64,000 bases of DNA. Source: Tenacibaculum pelagium. Lineage in GTDB: Bacteria > Bacteroidota > Bacteroidia > Flavobacteriales > Flavobacteriaceae. Of the stretch, positions 16,863 through 25,411 are shown piece after piece. How positions within the stretch are numbered: position 1 is the stretch's first letter; every line of letters begins with the position of its first letter. The stretch spans positions 310,001 to 374,000 of the forward strand of contig NZ_JACGLS010000003.1 in assembly GCF_014062345.1 (NCBI RefSeq), written 5' to 3'. The translations under genes and the position numbers were made by a program. The notes beneath the pieces are model-generated. The model saw only the letters and a list, made by a program, of their open reading frames with translations, was not told the origin of the DNA and searched no databases.

Positions 16863-17435
16863 TTAATATTTCTCAGGAATCCATTTAATTTCCTCAGCTT
16901 GTAAGTCTTGGGTCAACTTTCGTGCCAGTACAAAAAGGTAGTCAGAAAGTCGGTTTAAGTACATTAAAACATTACTATTAACCTCTTCTCCTTCGTTTAA
17001 AGCTACCGATAAACGCTCTGCTCTACGGCATACACAGCGTGCTACGTGACAGAATGACACTGTTTGGTGACCGCCCGGTAAAATAAAATGAGTCATTTGC
17101 GGAAGGTGAGTGTTCATGGTATCAATTTCATTTTCTAAAAACTCAATTGAAGCATCGTCAATCTTGTAAATATTTAATCTTTCTTTTCCACTTTTTAGCG
17201 TTTCTTTTTCAGGAGGTGTGGCGAGCATTGCTCCAAGAGTAAACAAATCACTTTGAATTTTATTTAATGAGTTTTTTGTGATTTCATCAATTTTTTGATC
17301 TCTAATTAAGCCAATGTATGAATTCAATTCATCTACTGTACCGTAGCTTTCAATCCTTAAGTGGTACTTTGGAACTCTTGTACCTCCAAAAAGAGCAGTA
17401 GTTCCTTTGTCACCAGTTTTGGTATATATTTTCAT
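16863..17435 (-). CDS. Cob(I)yrinic acid a,c-diamide adenosyltransferase, PduO type
   Basis: Transfers the adenosyl group of ATP to cob(I)alamin to make the B12 coenzyme. The 190 residues begin with the ATP-binding signature KIYTKTGDKGTTALFGG (2-18), followed by VDELNSYIG and the C-terminal RCVCRRAERLSVAL and YLNRLSDYLFVLARK that complete the active site. It lies 13 bp after the thioesterase on the same strand and is probably in one operon with it. No other cobalamin genes are in the window, so the organism may salvage B12. Confidence 0.93.
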   Translation of the reverse strand: MKIYTKTGDKGTTALFGGTRVPKYHLRIESYGTVDELNSYIGLIRDQKIDEITKNSLNKIQSDLFTLGAMLATPPEKETLKSGKERLNIYKIDDASIEFLENEIDTMNTHLPQMTHFILPGGHQTVSFCHVARCVCRRAERLSVALNEGEEVNSNVLMYLNRLSDYLFVLARKLTQDLQAEEIKWIPEKY

Positions 17436-17448
17436 TTATTTTTAAATT

Positions 17449-17859
17449 TTATGTAAAAGAGAGTTGTTCTATTTTTTCTAAAATATAATCAGGACAACGC
17501 ATTGGTTTTTTTGTTTGACTATTAATAAAAGCTAAGATAGTGTTACCAGTGCAAATTAACTCGTTATTTTGATTGGTAATTTCGTAGTCGAATTCAATCT
17601 TAACAGAAGGTGTTTTTTTTAAATAAGTAGTAACGGTTAATTCATCATCATAGAGTGCAGATTTTTTAAAATTACAAGATAATGAAATAACTGGGAGCAT
17701 AATGCCTGTTTTTTCCATATATTTGTACGTAACGCCCATAGAACGTAACCATTCGGTTCGTCCTATCTCGAAAAACTGAGCATAATTTCCGTGGTAAACC
17801 ACTCCCATTTGGTCAGTTTCTGAATATCTTACTCGTATAGAGGTATTGTATTTTTGCAA
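17449..17859 (-). CDS. Acyl-CoA thioesterase, YbgC/4HBT type
   Basis: A 136-residue hot-dog thioesterase with the family motif RVRYSETDQMGVVYHGNYAQ (9-28); Asp16 is in the catalytic position of 4-hydroxybenzoyl-CoA thioesterase-like enzymes. YbgC members hydrolyse short-chain or malonyl-type acyl-CoAs and associate with envelope and phospholipid metabolism. The start is TTG at 17859; no ATG is available before the motif, and family N-termini align here. It heads the operon with the adenosyltransferase and is divergent from dnaA. Confidence 0.87.
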   Translation of the reverse strand: MQKYNTSIRVRYSETDQMGVVYHGNYAQFFEIGRTEWLRSMGVTYKYMEKTGIMLPVISLSCNFKKSALYDDELTVTTYLKKTPSVKIEFDYEITNQNNELICTGNTILAFINSQTKKPMRCPDYILEKIEQLSFT

Positions 17860-17942
17860 AGCTTAATTTTTATTTTTCTGCTTTAACGTTACGCAAAAAA
17901 AAATTAATAATCAATAGTAAATTGATTTTTTTATACTGAATT

Positions 17943-17951
17943 TTATTCACA
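17943..17951 (+). promoter_or_regulatory. DnaA box upstream of dnaA
   Basis: TTATTCACA fits the TTATNCACA consensus exactly and lies 82 bp before dnaA, consistent with the autoregulation known in other bacteria. A second, weaker feature nearby is the short inverted repeat CCAGA-N8-TCTGG at about 17963-17980. A single box can occur by chance in DNA this AT-rich. Confidence 0.4.
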
Positions 17952-18033
17952 CTTTTGTTGACCCAGATGAACAGTTCTGGTGTCCCCAAAAATCTGAATA
18001 AAAAATTAACATATTTAATAGTTTTTAACCCAA

Positions 18034-19458
18034 ATGACTAAAACTGCTGATTCAGTTTGGATGGAATGCTTGTCTTTTATAAAAGACAATATTAAACCCC
18101 AAGCATACAAAACTTGGTTCGAGCCGATTAAACCGATAAAACTAGCTGGCGAAGCACTTACAATACAAGTGCCAAGTGAGTTTTTTTACGAATGGTTAGA
18201 AGAGCATTATATTAAACTGTTAAGAGTAGCTTTGGTAAGGGAATTGGGTGCTGACGCAAAGTTGGTTTACGATGTACGTATGCAGAATAAGTACAGTAGT
18301 AATAGTCCACAAACTGTAAAGAGACCTAGTTCTAACCGTAATCCTTTAAAACCACAAAAAGTAACAGTTCCTTTAGAGTCAAAAAGAGAGCTTAAAAATC
18401 CTTTTGTGATTCCAGGTTTACAAAAGGTTAAGATTGAATCCCAATTAAATCCTAATTATAACTTTGTAAATTTTGTAGAGGGTGATTCTAACCGTTTAGC
18501 ACGTTCAGCAGGAATGGCGGTTGCAAATAAGCCAGGGGGAACATCATTTAATCCATTATTAATTTATGGTGGGGTAGGTTTAGGGAAAACACATTTATCT
18601 CATGCCATTGGTGTTGAGATTAAAGATAAATATCCAGATAAAACAGTTTTATATATTTCTTCTGAGAAATTTACACAACAGTTTATTGATTCAGTAAAAT
18701 CTAATACTAGAAATGATTTTATTCATTTTTATCAAATGATTGATGTATTGATTATTGATGATGTACAATTCTTATCTGGTAAAGCAGGAACACAAGATGT
18801 ATTCTTTCATATATTTAATCACTTACATCAAAATGGGAAACAGGTAATTTTAACTTCTGATAAAGCACCTGTAGACATGCAAGATATTGAACAGCGTTTA
18901 TTATCTCGTTTTAAATGGGGATTGTCAGCAGAATTACAAGCTCCAGATTTTGAAACGCGTATTTCTATTCTTCAGAATAAGTTATATAGAGATGGTGTTG
19001 AAATGCCAGAGGAAATTGTAGAGTATATAGCTAAAAATATTAAATCTAACGTTCGTGAGCTAGAGGGTGTAATTATTTCGATGATTGCTCAGGCTTCATT
19101 TAATAGAAAAGAGTTTACAATTGAGTTAGCAAAACAAATTGTAGATAAATTCGTTAAGAATACTAAGAAAGAGATTTCTATAGATTATATACAAAAAGTA
19201 GTTTCTAAATATTTCGATATGGATGTTGCTACTTTACAGTCTAAAACTAGAAAAAGACATATTGTGCAGGCGCGTCAATTAGCAATGTATTTTGCGAAGC
19301 GTATGACAAAATCGTCATTAGCTAGTATTGGAAGTCAAATAGGTAAGAGAGATCACGCAACTGTATTACATGCTTGTAAAACTGTTGATAATTTAACAGA
19401 AACGGATAAGCAATTTAAAAAGTACGTTGAAGATTTAAGGAAGAAATTAACCTTATAA
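18034..19458 (+). CDS. dnaA: Chromosomal replication initiator DnaA
   Basis: Binds DnaA boxes at oriC and melts the origin. The 474 residues hold domain I (1-80), a linker, the AAA+ domain with Walker A GGVGLGKTH (179-187) and Walker B VLIIDDVQFL, and domain IV with the DnaA-box recognition motif RDHATVLHACKTV near the C-terminus. It starts a three-gene run with the phosphatase (7-bp gap) and the RsmI-like methylase. The arrangement dnaA-dnaN is not present, and I see no box cluster that would mark oriC. Confidence 0.97.
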   Translation: MTKTADSVWMECLSFIKDNIKPQAYKTWFEPIKPIKLAGEALTIQVPSEFFYEWLEEHYIKLLRVALVRELGADAKLVYDVRMQNKYSSNSPQTVKRPSSNRNPLKPQKVTVPLESKRELKNPFVIPGLQKVKIESQLNPNYNFVNFVEGDSNRLARSAGMAVANKPGGTSFNPLLIYGGVGLGKTHLSHAIGVEIKDKYPDKTVLYISSEKFTQQFIDSVKSNTRNDFIHFYQMIDVLIIDDVQFLSGKAGTQDVFFHIFNHLHQNGKQVILTSDKAPVDMQDIEQRLLSRFKWGLSAELQAPDFETRISILQNKLYRDGVEMPEEIVEYIAKNIKSNVRELEGVIISMIAQASFNRKEFTIELAKQIVDKFVKNTKKEISIDYIQKVVSKYFDMDVATLQSKTRKRHIVQARQLAMYFAKRMTKSSLASIGSQIGKRDHATVLHACKTVDNLTETDKQFKKYVEDLRKKLTL

Positions 19459-19465
19459 AATTATC

Positions 19466-19924
19466 ATGAAAAAAATACTAATGGTTTGTTTAGGGAACAT
19501 TTGTCGTTCACCTTTAGCCGAAGGTATTTTGCAATCAAAATTATCTTCTGATAACTTTTTTGTAGATTCAGCAGGTACTGCTGGTTATCATGTTGGGGAA
19601 TTTCCAGATAAAAGATCAATAGAAGTAGGATTGAAGTACGGAATTGATATCACTAATCAACGATCAAGAAAATTTAACAAATCAGATTTTAAAGAATTCG
19701 ATTTAATTTTTGCTATGGATGAAAGTAATTATCATAACATTATTACAATGTCTAATGATGAAACGGATATTCAAAAAGTGAAAATGATTTTGAATGAAAT
19801 CTATCCTAATGAAAATAGGAATGTGCCTGATCCATATTATGGAGGAGATCAAGGTTTTGAAAATGTATATAAAATGTTAGATGAAGCATGTAATGTAGTT
19901 GCTTCAAAATTAGAGAACGAATGA
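19466..19924 (+). CDS. Low-molecular-weight protein-tyrosine phosphatase
   Basis: A 152-residue phosphatase with the P-loop CLGNICRSP (Cys8, Arg14) at the N-terminus and the general-acid loop DPYYGG near residue 131. Enzymes of this type remove phosphate from tyrosine kinases or act on arginine phosphate; no kinase gene lies next to it. Its last codons overlap the methylase start (ATGA), so the two are coupled. Confidence 0.93.
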   Translation: MKKILMVCLGNICRSPLAEGILQSKLSSDNFFVDSAGTAGYHVGEFPDKRSIEVGLKYGIDITNQRSRKFNKSDFKEFDLIFAMDESNYHNIITMSNDETDIQKVKMILNEIYPNENRNVPDPYYGGDQGFENVYKMLDEACNVVASKLENE

Positions 19925-20625
19925 AAGGTAAATTATACTTAATTCCAACAACTTTAGGAGATACAGAACCTTTAGAAGTAATGCCTTTGTCGGTAAAGAA
20001 AACAGTAGAACATCTTGATTACTTTATTGTTGAGAATGAGAAGTCAGCAAGACGATTTATAAAAAGAATCACACCATCTAAATCGCAACCGTCTTTACAG
20101 TTAATGCTGTTAGATAAATATTCTGATGATTTTGAAACTCAAAATTATTTAGATGTTTGTGAGAAAGGTATTTCGATAGGTTTATTATCAGAGGCGGGTG
20201 TTCCTGCAGTAGCAGATCCTGGAGCTAGTATAGTTAAATTAGCACATCAAAAAGGAATACAAGTGGTACCTTTAGTAGGACCTTCGTCAATATTAATGGC
20301 AATGATGGGTTCTGGTATGAATGGACAGAACTTTGCTTTTAACGGATATTTACCTATTGATAAATCAGATAGAAAGAAAACAATTAAAGAGCTTGAAAAA
20401 CTATCTAAAGATAAAAATCAATCACAAATATTTATTGAAACTCCCTATAGAAATGGGAAGATGTTAGATGATTTACGAGCTGCATTATCACCAGATACCA
20501 GAATCTGCGTTGCATGTGATATAACATTGCCATCTGAGTATATTAAAACATTAACGGTGAAAGAGTGGAAAAATGAAAAGCCTGATTTGCATAAACGACC
20601 AGCAATTTTCATTATTCATAAATAA
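19921..20625 (+). CDS. SAM-dependent tetrapyrrole-methylase-fold protein (RsmI-like)
   Basis: A 234-residue protein of the tetrapyrrole methylase superfamily, closest to RsmI, which 2'-O-methylates C1402 of 16S rRNA. Seen: SAM-site motifs LLSEAGVPAVADPG (89-102) and VPLVGPSSILMA (116-127). It is shorter than classic RsmI (about 280) and lacks its C-terminal helical part; Bacteroidota commonly carry this short form beside a full RsmI, so the substrate is uncertain. It overlaps the phosphatase by 4 bp and is followed by a perfect hairpin terminator. Confidence 0.8.
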   Translation: MKGKLYLIPTTLGDTEPLEVMPLSVKKTVEHLDYFIVENEKSARRFIKRITPSKSQPSLQLMLLDKYSDDFETQNYLDVCEKGISIGLLSEAGVPAVADPGASIVKLAHQKGIQVVPLVGPSSILMAMMGSGMNGQNFAFNGYLPIDKSDRKKTIKELEKLSKDKNQSQIFIETPYRNGKMLDDLRAALSPDTRICVACDITLPSEYIKTLTVKEWKNEKPDLHKRPAIFIIHK

Positions 20626-20655
20626 AAAAAGACATCCAATTGGATGTCTTTTTTT
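20624..20655. terminator. Bidirectional terminator
   Basis: GACATCCAATTGGATGTC is an 18-bp perfect palindrome with an A-run before and a T-run after it, between converging genes. Confidence 0.92.
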
Positions 20656-20672
20656 ATTTCGATTTATATTAT

Positions 20673-21260
20673 TTAAACTCTTGCTTTTTTATCTGGTGTG
20701 ATATTAGAAACATCATAACCTCCAAATTTTTTCATATACGACTCAATTGAGGTTCCAAAAGCATCGTTAAATCTAATTGCTCCGTTTGATCTTAAAAACT
20801 TTTTAACATTTCCTGCTCCACTTAAATGAGCAGCTGCTAAAATACCAGATTCGGTAATTTTAATTTCGTTAATAGTTCTACCGACACTTCTTTTAATGTC
20901 TTTTCTTAAAATCCATTTATTAACCTTGCAGTAAGCAACAAATGCTTTTTCTTGTAATTCAGGAGTTTTAAGAAAATAAGAAGTATTGTAAATTCTAAAT
21001 CTTTTTAAAGTTTCTCTACCGAACTGATACTTACCAAGATACCCAAGTTTATTAACCACTCTGTATCTACCTTGAGATTCTTTAAAAGCGAGTGCTTCTT
21101 TAAATCCAACAAAATCATTTCGTAAAAATGGAATGTTCACCTCTTCAGCAAAGTATGCTGTTTTAGGTGTAGTGGTAGTTTTTTCTTTTTTAATTTTTGG
21201 TGTTGTAAAACTTGCGAATACAACAAAACCAATGAATGCAAATATTAAATATCTGATAAT
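20673..21260 (-). CDS. Exported lysozyme-like (transglycosylase-fold) protein with probable ATT start
   Basis: The conserved part resembles lysozyme-like murein hydrolases: an ES motif in AFKESQGRYRV, then LGYLGKYQFG, and SGILAAAHLSGAGN near the C-terminus; the Glu of KES is the candidate catalytic residue. The first ATG/GTG-type start (GTG at 21140) gives only 155 residues with no signal. The frame stays open 40 codons upstream and encodes a textbook export signal (IRYLIFAFIGFVVFASF). The only plausible initiator before the in-frame stop is ATT at 21260 (next ATC), with GGAAAG 7 bases upstream and a perfect -7 (TATATTTG, 21284-21291). Length from ATT is 195. The start call is inference; the coding extension is seen. 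Confidence 0.6.
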   Translation of the reverse strand: MIRYLIFAFIGFVVFASFTTPKIKKEKTTTTPKTAYFAEEVNIPFLRNDFVGFKEALAFKESQGRYRVVNKLGYLGKYQFGRETLKRFRIYNTSYFLKTPELQEKAFVAYCKVNKWILRKDIKRSVGRTINEIKITESGILAAAHLSGAGNVKKFLRSNGAIRFNDAFGTSIESYMKKFGGYDVSNITPDKKARV

Positions 21261-21283
21261 TAGTTACTTTCCGTTTAGCACTG

Positions 21284-21291
21284 CAAATATA
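21284..21291 (-). promoter_or_regulatory. -7 element of the lysozyme-like gene
   Basis: TATATTTG on minus, 23 bases upstream of the proposed ATT start. It supports translation beginning near 21260, because a GTG start at 21140 would leave an untranslated leader of more than 130 bases that happens to encode a signal peptide. Confidence 0.6.
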
Positions 21292-21459
21292 CGGTAAATT
21301 TAACTAAAAGATTAATAGTCAATAAATTAGGGTTTTTGTCTTGTTGTGAATAAAGTGTTTTTCTGATGTTTTTTTGTTGAATAAGTAGAAAAAGTGCTTT
21401 TATTTTGGTTATTTAATAATAAGCTTTGAATTTGATTGAGAATAAAATTTTGTTAAAAA

Positions 21460-22488
21460 TTATCGTTTAATCCCTCTTTGACTTATCCATCTTTGATATT
21501 TAGCAGCGTTTCTGTTATGTTGAGCTAGTGAGCTAGCAAAATCATGAAAGCCTATTTTATCTATACTTGCACACATATAAAAATAACGGTGTTTTGCGGG
21601 GTTTAAAACAGCATCAATAGATGATATGTCTGGCATAGAAATTAATGTAGGAGGTAAGCCAGTGTTTTTGTAAGTGTTGTAGGGTGATTTAATTTCTAAA
21701 TCTTTTGTTAGTACTCTTTTTACAGAGAAATCTTGACCTTTAATTTGTTTAATACAATAAATAATAGTTGGATCAGCTTGTAGTGGCCAATTGTCTTTTA
21801 ATCTGTTTAAATATAATCCGGCAACTATTGGACGTTCACTTTTTTGAGCAGTTTCTTTTTGTACTATAGAAGCTAAGGTTGTTACTTGGTCTTTTGATAA
21901 GTTTAAATTTTTAGCTTTTTCTAATCTTATTGAATTCCAAAATCGTTTATATTCACGTAACATTTTATTACGAAACTTTTCTGCTGATGTATTCCAGTAA
22001 AACTCATAACTATTAGGAATGTACATTCCTAGAGCTGATTTTTTATTGAATCCATTTTTTGATAAAAAAGTTTCATTGGTCATTGCGTTTAATAGAGAGG
22101 TGGAATCTGCTTCTATCTGTTGAGCTATTCTTCCTGCTAACTTTTCTAATGTGTCTTGATTGTTAAAAGCTACCTTTATTGGTGTTTGATTTCCGCTGCG
22201 TAATAAGTTAACCACATCGTTCATCGTCATTCCTTTCTTTAAAGTGTATTTTCCACCTTTAGGTTTTGTAAACTTTTTCTTTTCTGCAACGAAAAAAAAG
22301 TGTTGAGGATTATTAGTATAATCATGCAGCATCTTTTTTACATCCATTAAATGATAGTTTGATCCAACATAAATAACTCCATCTTTTGTAATGGTTTTAC
22401 CAAATATTTTTTGATAGTAATTAAAACCAACAATTCCGCCAATTAAAAATATGGCAGTTATAATTCCGTATATAATTTTTTTATTCAT
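21460..22488 (-). CDS. mltG: Endolytic murein transglycosylase MltG
   Basis: Cuts nascent glycan strands in the periplasm and may set their length. The 342 residues show one N-terminal membrane helix (7-24), a LysM-like region and the YceG catalytic domain with Glu212 in ASIVQKETA, then ADPTIIY and SPYNTYKNTGLPPTLISMP. The ATG overlaps the end of the GNAT gene by 8 bp, so it is the last gene of a dapF-GNAT-mltG operon that joins cell-wall precursor (diaminopimelate) and cell-wall processing functions. The 199 bp downstream hold no gene. Confidence 0.94.
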   Translation of the reverse strand: MNKKIIYGIITAIFLIGGIVGFNYYQKIFGKTITKDGVIYVGSNYHLMDVKKMLHDYTNNPQHFFFVAEKKKFTKPKGGKYTLKKGMTMNDVVNLLRSGNQTPIKVAFNNQDTLEKLAGRIAQQIEADSTSLLNAMTNETFLSKNGFNKKSALGMYIPNSYEFYWNTSAEKFRNKMLREYKRFWNSIRLEKAKNLNLSKDQVTTLASIVQKETAQKSERPIVAGLYLNRLKDNWPLQADPTIIYCIKQIKGQDFSVKRVLTKDLEIKSPYNTYKNTGLPPTLISMPDISSIDAVLNPAKHRYFYMCASIDKIGFHDFASSLAQHNRNAAKYQRWISQRGIKR

Positions 22489-23005
22489 TGATTAATTGAA
22501 ATAATATTTCGTCTTTATAAATTCCTTTATTGTATGTCCAATCTTTTTTAACTCCTACTTCTTTAAAATGATGTTTTTTAAATAGTTGGATACTATTAAA
22601 GTTGTCGTGAGTGATATTTGCAAATAATTGGTGTAGCTGTAAATGTGTAAAAGAATAGTTTATTAATAATTGTAATGCTTCGAAAGCGTATCCTTTTTGT
22701 TGAAAATCAGGGTGGATTAAAATACCAATTCCCGCTCTTTTATGTTGTGGGTTGAAATCAAATAAATCTATCATTCCGATAGATTTCTTCGATTCATTTT
22801 CTTCAATAACTAATCGCAGTTGTTTTGCTTGATAAATATCTAAATGAGCGTTTTCTAAATATTGCTTTAAGAGAAATTTTGAAAAAGGAGTTTGCGTATG
22901 ACTAAATTCCCAGAAAGATTCATTGTTTTCTATTTGAAATAAAAAATCTAAATCTTCAGGTTCAAGTGCCCTAAGTGTTGTATGTACTCCTTGTAAAGTA
23001 TTCAC
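22481..23005 (-). CDS. GNAT N-acetyltransferase, RimJ/RimL type
   Basis: A 174-residue acetyltransferase of the RimJ/RimL group: N-terminal LRALEPEDLDFLFQIENNE (11-29), acetyl-CoA loop in RAGIGILIHPDFQQKGYAFEAL and the LFANITHDNFNSIQLFKKHHF segment. The substrate is unknown. Starts with GTG sharing one base with the dapF stop (TAGTG) and overlaps mltG; the three are translationally coupled. Confidence 0.87.
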   Translation of the reverse strand: MNTLQGVHTTLRALEPEDLDFLFQIENNESFWEFSHTQTPFSKFLLKQYLENAHLDIYQAKQLRLVIEENESKKSIGMIDLFDFNPQHKRAGIGILIHPDFQQKGYAFEALQLLINYSFTHLQLHQLFANITHDNFNSIQLFKKHHFKEVGVKKDWTYNKGIYKDEILFQLINE

Positions 23006-23775
23006 TATATCTCTATATTTCCTTTAAAAACTAAAGTAGCTGGTCCTTGTAAAAAAACGTTAGTGTAAACTCCATTTTTTTCATTAAAACTAACGCTAAG
23101 GTTTCCACCTTCAACAGGTAAGTTTATTGAAGTGTTTTTAGTTTTGTTTGTTGCATGCATGGCAATAGCTACTGCGGTAACACCTGTTCCGCAAGCTAAT
23201 GTTTCATCTTCTACACCTTTTTCATAGGTTCTAACCCTAAAAGTGTTTGTGTTAAGTTGTTCCACAAAATTAACGTTACTTCCAGGTTCTTTATAACTAT
23301 TTCTAATTTCTTTTCCTTTTTGATAAACTGGGAAGTCAGATATATTATCTACTAATTCGACATGATGTTGTGTTCCTGTGTAAACAAAAGAGTGATTGTT
23401 GCTAATATTTACTTCGTTTACGTCAATCATTTGAAGTGAAACAATGTTATCTTCTATTTCAGCATAATGAGGTCCATCAAAAGCAATAAACGATGTTTTT
23501 TCGTTGATAATATTTAAATGTTTTGCAAAAGCGACAGCACACCTACCACCGTTACCACACATGGTTTCGCTACCATCTGCATTATAGTAAATCATTCTAA
23601 AATCCGATTCAGTATCGTTTTCAATTAAAATAACACCATCAGCACCAATACCAAAATTACGATCGCATAATTTCTCAATAATACTTACGTTATTTTTTGG
23701 AAAGGTTTTTGTACGATTATCGACTATAATAAAGTCGTTTCCTGTTCCTTGATATTTATAAAAAGTCAAATTCAT
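23005..23775 (-). CDS. dapF: Diaminopimelate epimerase
   Basis: Converts LL- to meso-diaminopimelate for lysine and peptidoglycan. The 256 residues contain both catalytic cysteines: Cys73 in MCGNGGRCA and the second in LACGTGVTAVA. A longer reading from TTG at 23784 is rejected because that TTG is part of the -7 element TATCTTTG (23782-23789); the ATG at 23775 lies 6 bases past it, suggesting an almost leaderless message. First gene of the operon with the GNAT and mltG; divergent from htrA. Confidence 0.95.
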   Translation of the reverse strand: MNLTFYKYQGTGNDFIIVDNRTKTFPKNNVSIIEKLCDRNFGIGADGVILIENDTESDFRMIYYNADGSETMCGNGGRCAVAFAKHLNIINEKTSFIAFDGPHYAEIEDNIVSLQMIDVNEVNISNNHSFVYTGTQHHVELVDNISDFPVYQKGKEIRNSYKEPGSNVNFVEQLNTNTFRVRTYEKGVEDETLACGTGVTAVAIAMHATNKTKNTSINLPVEGGNLSVSFNEKNGVYTNVFLQGPATLVFKGNIEI

Positions 23776-23878
23776 GAGGAGCAAAGATACATATTTTCTT
23801 AGCGAAAAGTATTTGTTAAATAGGGGTTAAAGTCCGTTAAAATGAAGTTAAACAGATTTGTTGGAAATGTTAAAATAG

Positions 23879-23886
23879 TATATTTG
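23879..23886 (+). promoter_or_regulatory. -7 element of htrA
   Basis: TATATTTG, with a TTTG at 23857-23860 eighteen bases upstream in the expected -33 place; the ATG follows 22 bases after. This is the best complete promoter in the window. Confidence 0.65.
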
Positions 23887-23908
23887 AGATATTAAATTTT
23901 GTAAGAAC

Positions 23909-25276
23909 ATGAAGAAATTATTTGGAACATTAGGAGTAGCAGTTTTAGGAGGAATTATAGCACTTGCAGGATATAAAACGATTGTTGAGAAACCTCAAGT
24001 AATTATAGAGAAAAGTGTTGAACCTACATTAGAAACAGTTAGAGCAAATTATACACCAAAGGTTATTAATTCATCGTCAACACCAACCGATTTTACTGAA
24101 GCGGCTGAAAAAACGGTTAATGCTGTAGTACACGTTAAAAATACTGCGATAAAGACACAGCAAAACCCATACGCCCAATTTTTTGGAAGTAATGGAACGC
24201 GAAAATTCGAACAAGTAGGAACAGGAAGTGGTGTAATTATTTCTCCTGATGGATATATTGTAACAAATAACCATGTAATTGAAGGGGCAAATGAAATTGA
24301 AATAACTTTAAATAACCGAAAGAAATTAAAAGCTGTTTTAATTGGAGCAGATAAAAATAATGATATCGCTCTATTAAAAGTTGATGCAGATGAAGATTTG
24401 CCAAATTTACCTTTTGGGAATTCTGATAATGCAAAAATTGGTGAATGGGTATTGGCAGTAGGTAACCCTTATAATTTAACATCTACAGTTACTGCAGGTA
24501 TTGTAAGTGCAAAAGGAAGAGATTTAGATGGGAATAGAAATATTGAAACCTTTATTCAAACAGATGCAGCGGTAAACCCTGGGAATAGCGGGGGCGCATT
24601 AGTGAATACAAGAGGAGAGTTGGTTGGAATTAATACAGCAATATCTTCTAAAACAGGTTCTTTTATTGGGTATTCATTTGCAGTGCCATCAAACATTGCT
24701 AAAAAGATTGTAGATGACCTATTAGAGTTTGGAACAGTGCAAGAGGCTTTAGTAGGTATTAGTTACAAAGAAATTGAAACTGGTGTTGAAATTACAGCTA
24801 TTACAGAAGATGGCGGTGCAGAGAAGGCTGGATTAAGAGAAGGGGATGTAATTACTAAAGTTAATGATATTACAATTGGTAAATTTTCGGAGTTAAAGGG
24901 GCAGTTAACAGCAAAAAGACCTGGAGACAAAATTGCTATAACTGTTTTAAGAAATGGTGATGAATTAGAAAAACTAGTAACATTAAGTAAAAAAGATTTT
25001 GTAGAGATTAGAGATTTAGGATTAGTTTTAAAGGATATTTCTAAGAAAGAACAAAAAAAGTTTAAAATCAGTCAAGGAGCAAAAGTGATGAGTAATGCAA
25101 ATAGAGTACTTCGTAAATTAGGAATAGATCGAGGATTTATTATTACTGAAATTAACAATGAAGAAGTGAAAAATGCTTTAGATGCTAAGCAGAAGTTATT
25201 AAACTTATCAAATAACAGCTCTTTTGTTATTAAAGTTATAAACTTAAAGGGAGAGACAATCAGATATGGTTTTTAA
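23909..25276 (+). CDS. htrA: Periplasmic serine protease of the HtrA/DegP family
   Basis: Degrades or refolds damaged envelope proteins. The 455 residues have a hydrophobic N-terminus (5-22) serving as signal or anchor, a trypsin-like domain with triad His122 (TNNHVIEGA), Asp152 (NDIALLKVD) and Ser227 (NPGNSGGAL), one clear PDZ domain (about 265-345) and a second PDZ-like segment at the C-terminus. It stands alone with its own promoter and terminator. Confidence 0.95.
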   Translation: MKKLFGTLGVAVLGGIIALAGYKTIVEKPQVIIEKSVEPTLETVRANYTPKVINSSSTPTDFTEAAEKTVNAVVHVKNTAIKTQQNPYAQFFGSNGTRKFEQVGTGSGVIISPDGYIVTNNHVIEGANEIEITLNNRKKLKAVLIGADKNNDIALLKVDADEDLPNLPFGNSDNAKIGEWVLAVGNPYNLTSTVTAGIVSAKGRDLDGNRNIETFIQTDAAVNPGNSGGALVNTRGELVGINTAISSKTGSFIGYSFAVPSNIAKKIVDDLLEFGTVQEALVGISYKEIETGVEITAITEDGGAEKAGLREGDVITKVNDITIGKFSELKGQLTAKRPGDKIAITVLRNGDELEKLVTLSKKDFVEIRDLGLVLKDISKKEQKKFKISQGAKVMSNANRVLRKLGIDRGFIITEINNEEVKNALDAKQKLLNLSNNSSFVIKVINLKGETIRYGF

Positions 25277-25296
25277 TAACTATTCTTGAGAAGAAT

Positions 25297-25331
25297 AAAA
25301 ACTCGTTAAAATTAATTTCTAACGAGTTTTT
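25297..25331 (+). terminator. Terminator of htrA
   Basis: AAAAACTCGTTA / TAACGAGTTTTT stem with an 11-base loop. Confidence 0.88.
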
Positions 25332-25368
25332 CTTTTATAAAAAGGTTTATGAAATCGATTGAAATAAG

Positions 25369-25376
25369 TATTTTTG
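25369..25376 (+). promoter_or_regulatory. -7 element of the GAPDH gene
   Basis: TATTTTTG, 35 bases before the ATG; no clear -33. Confidence 0.5.
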
Positions 25377-25411
25377 CAGCAAATTTTAAAAATCTTAGTT
25401 AACACACAACT

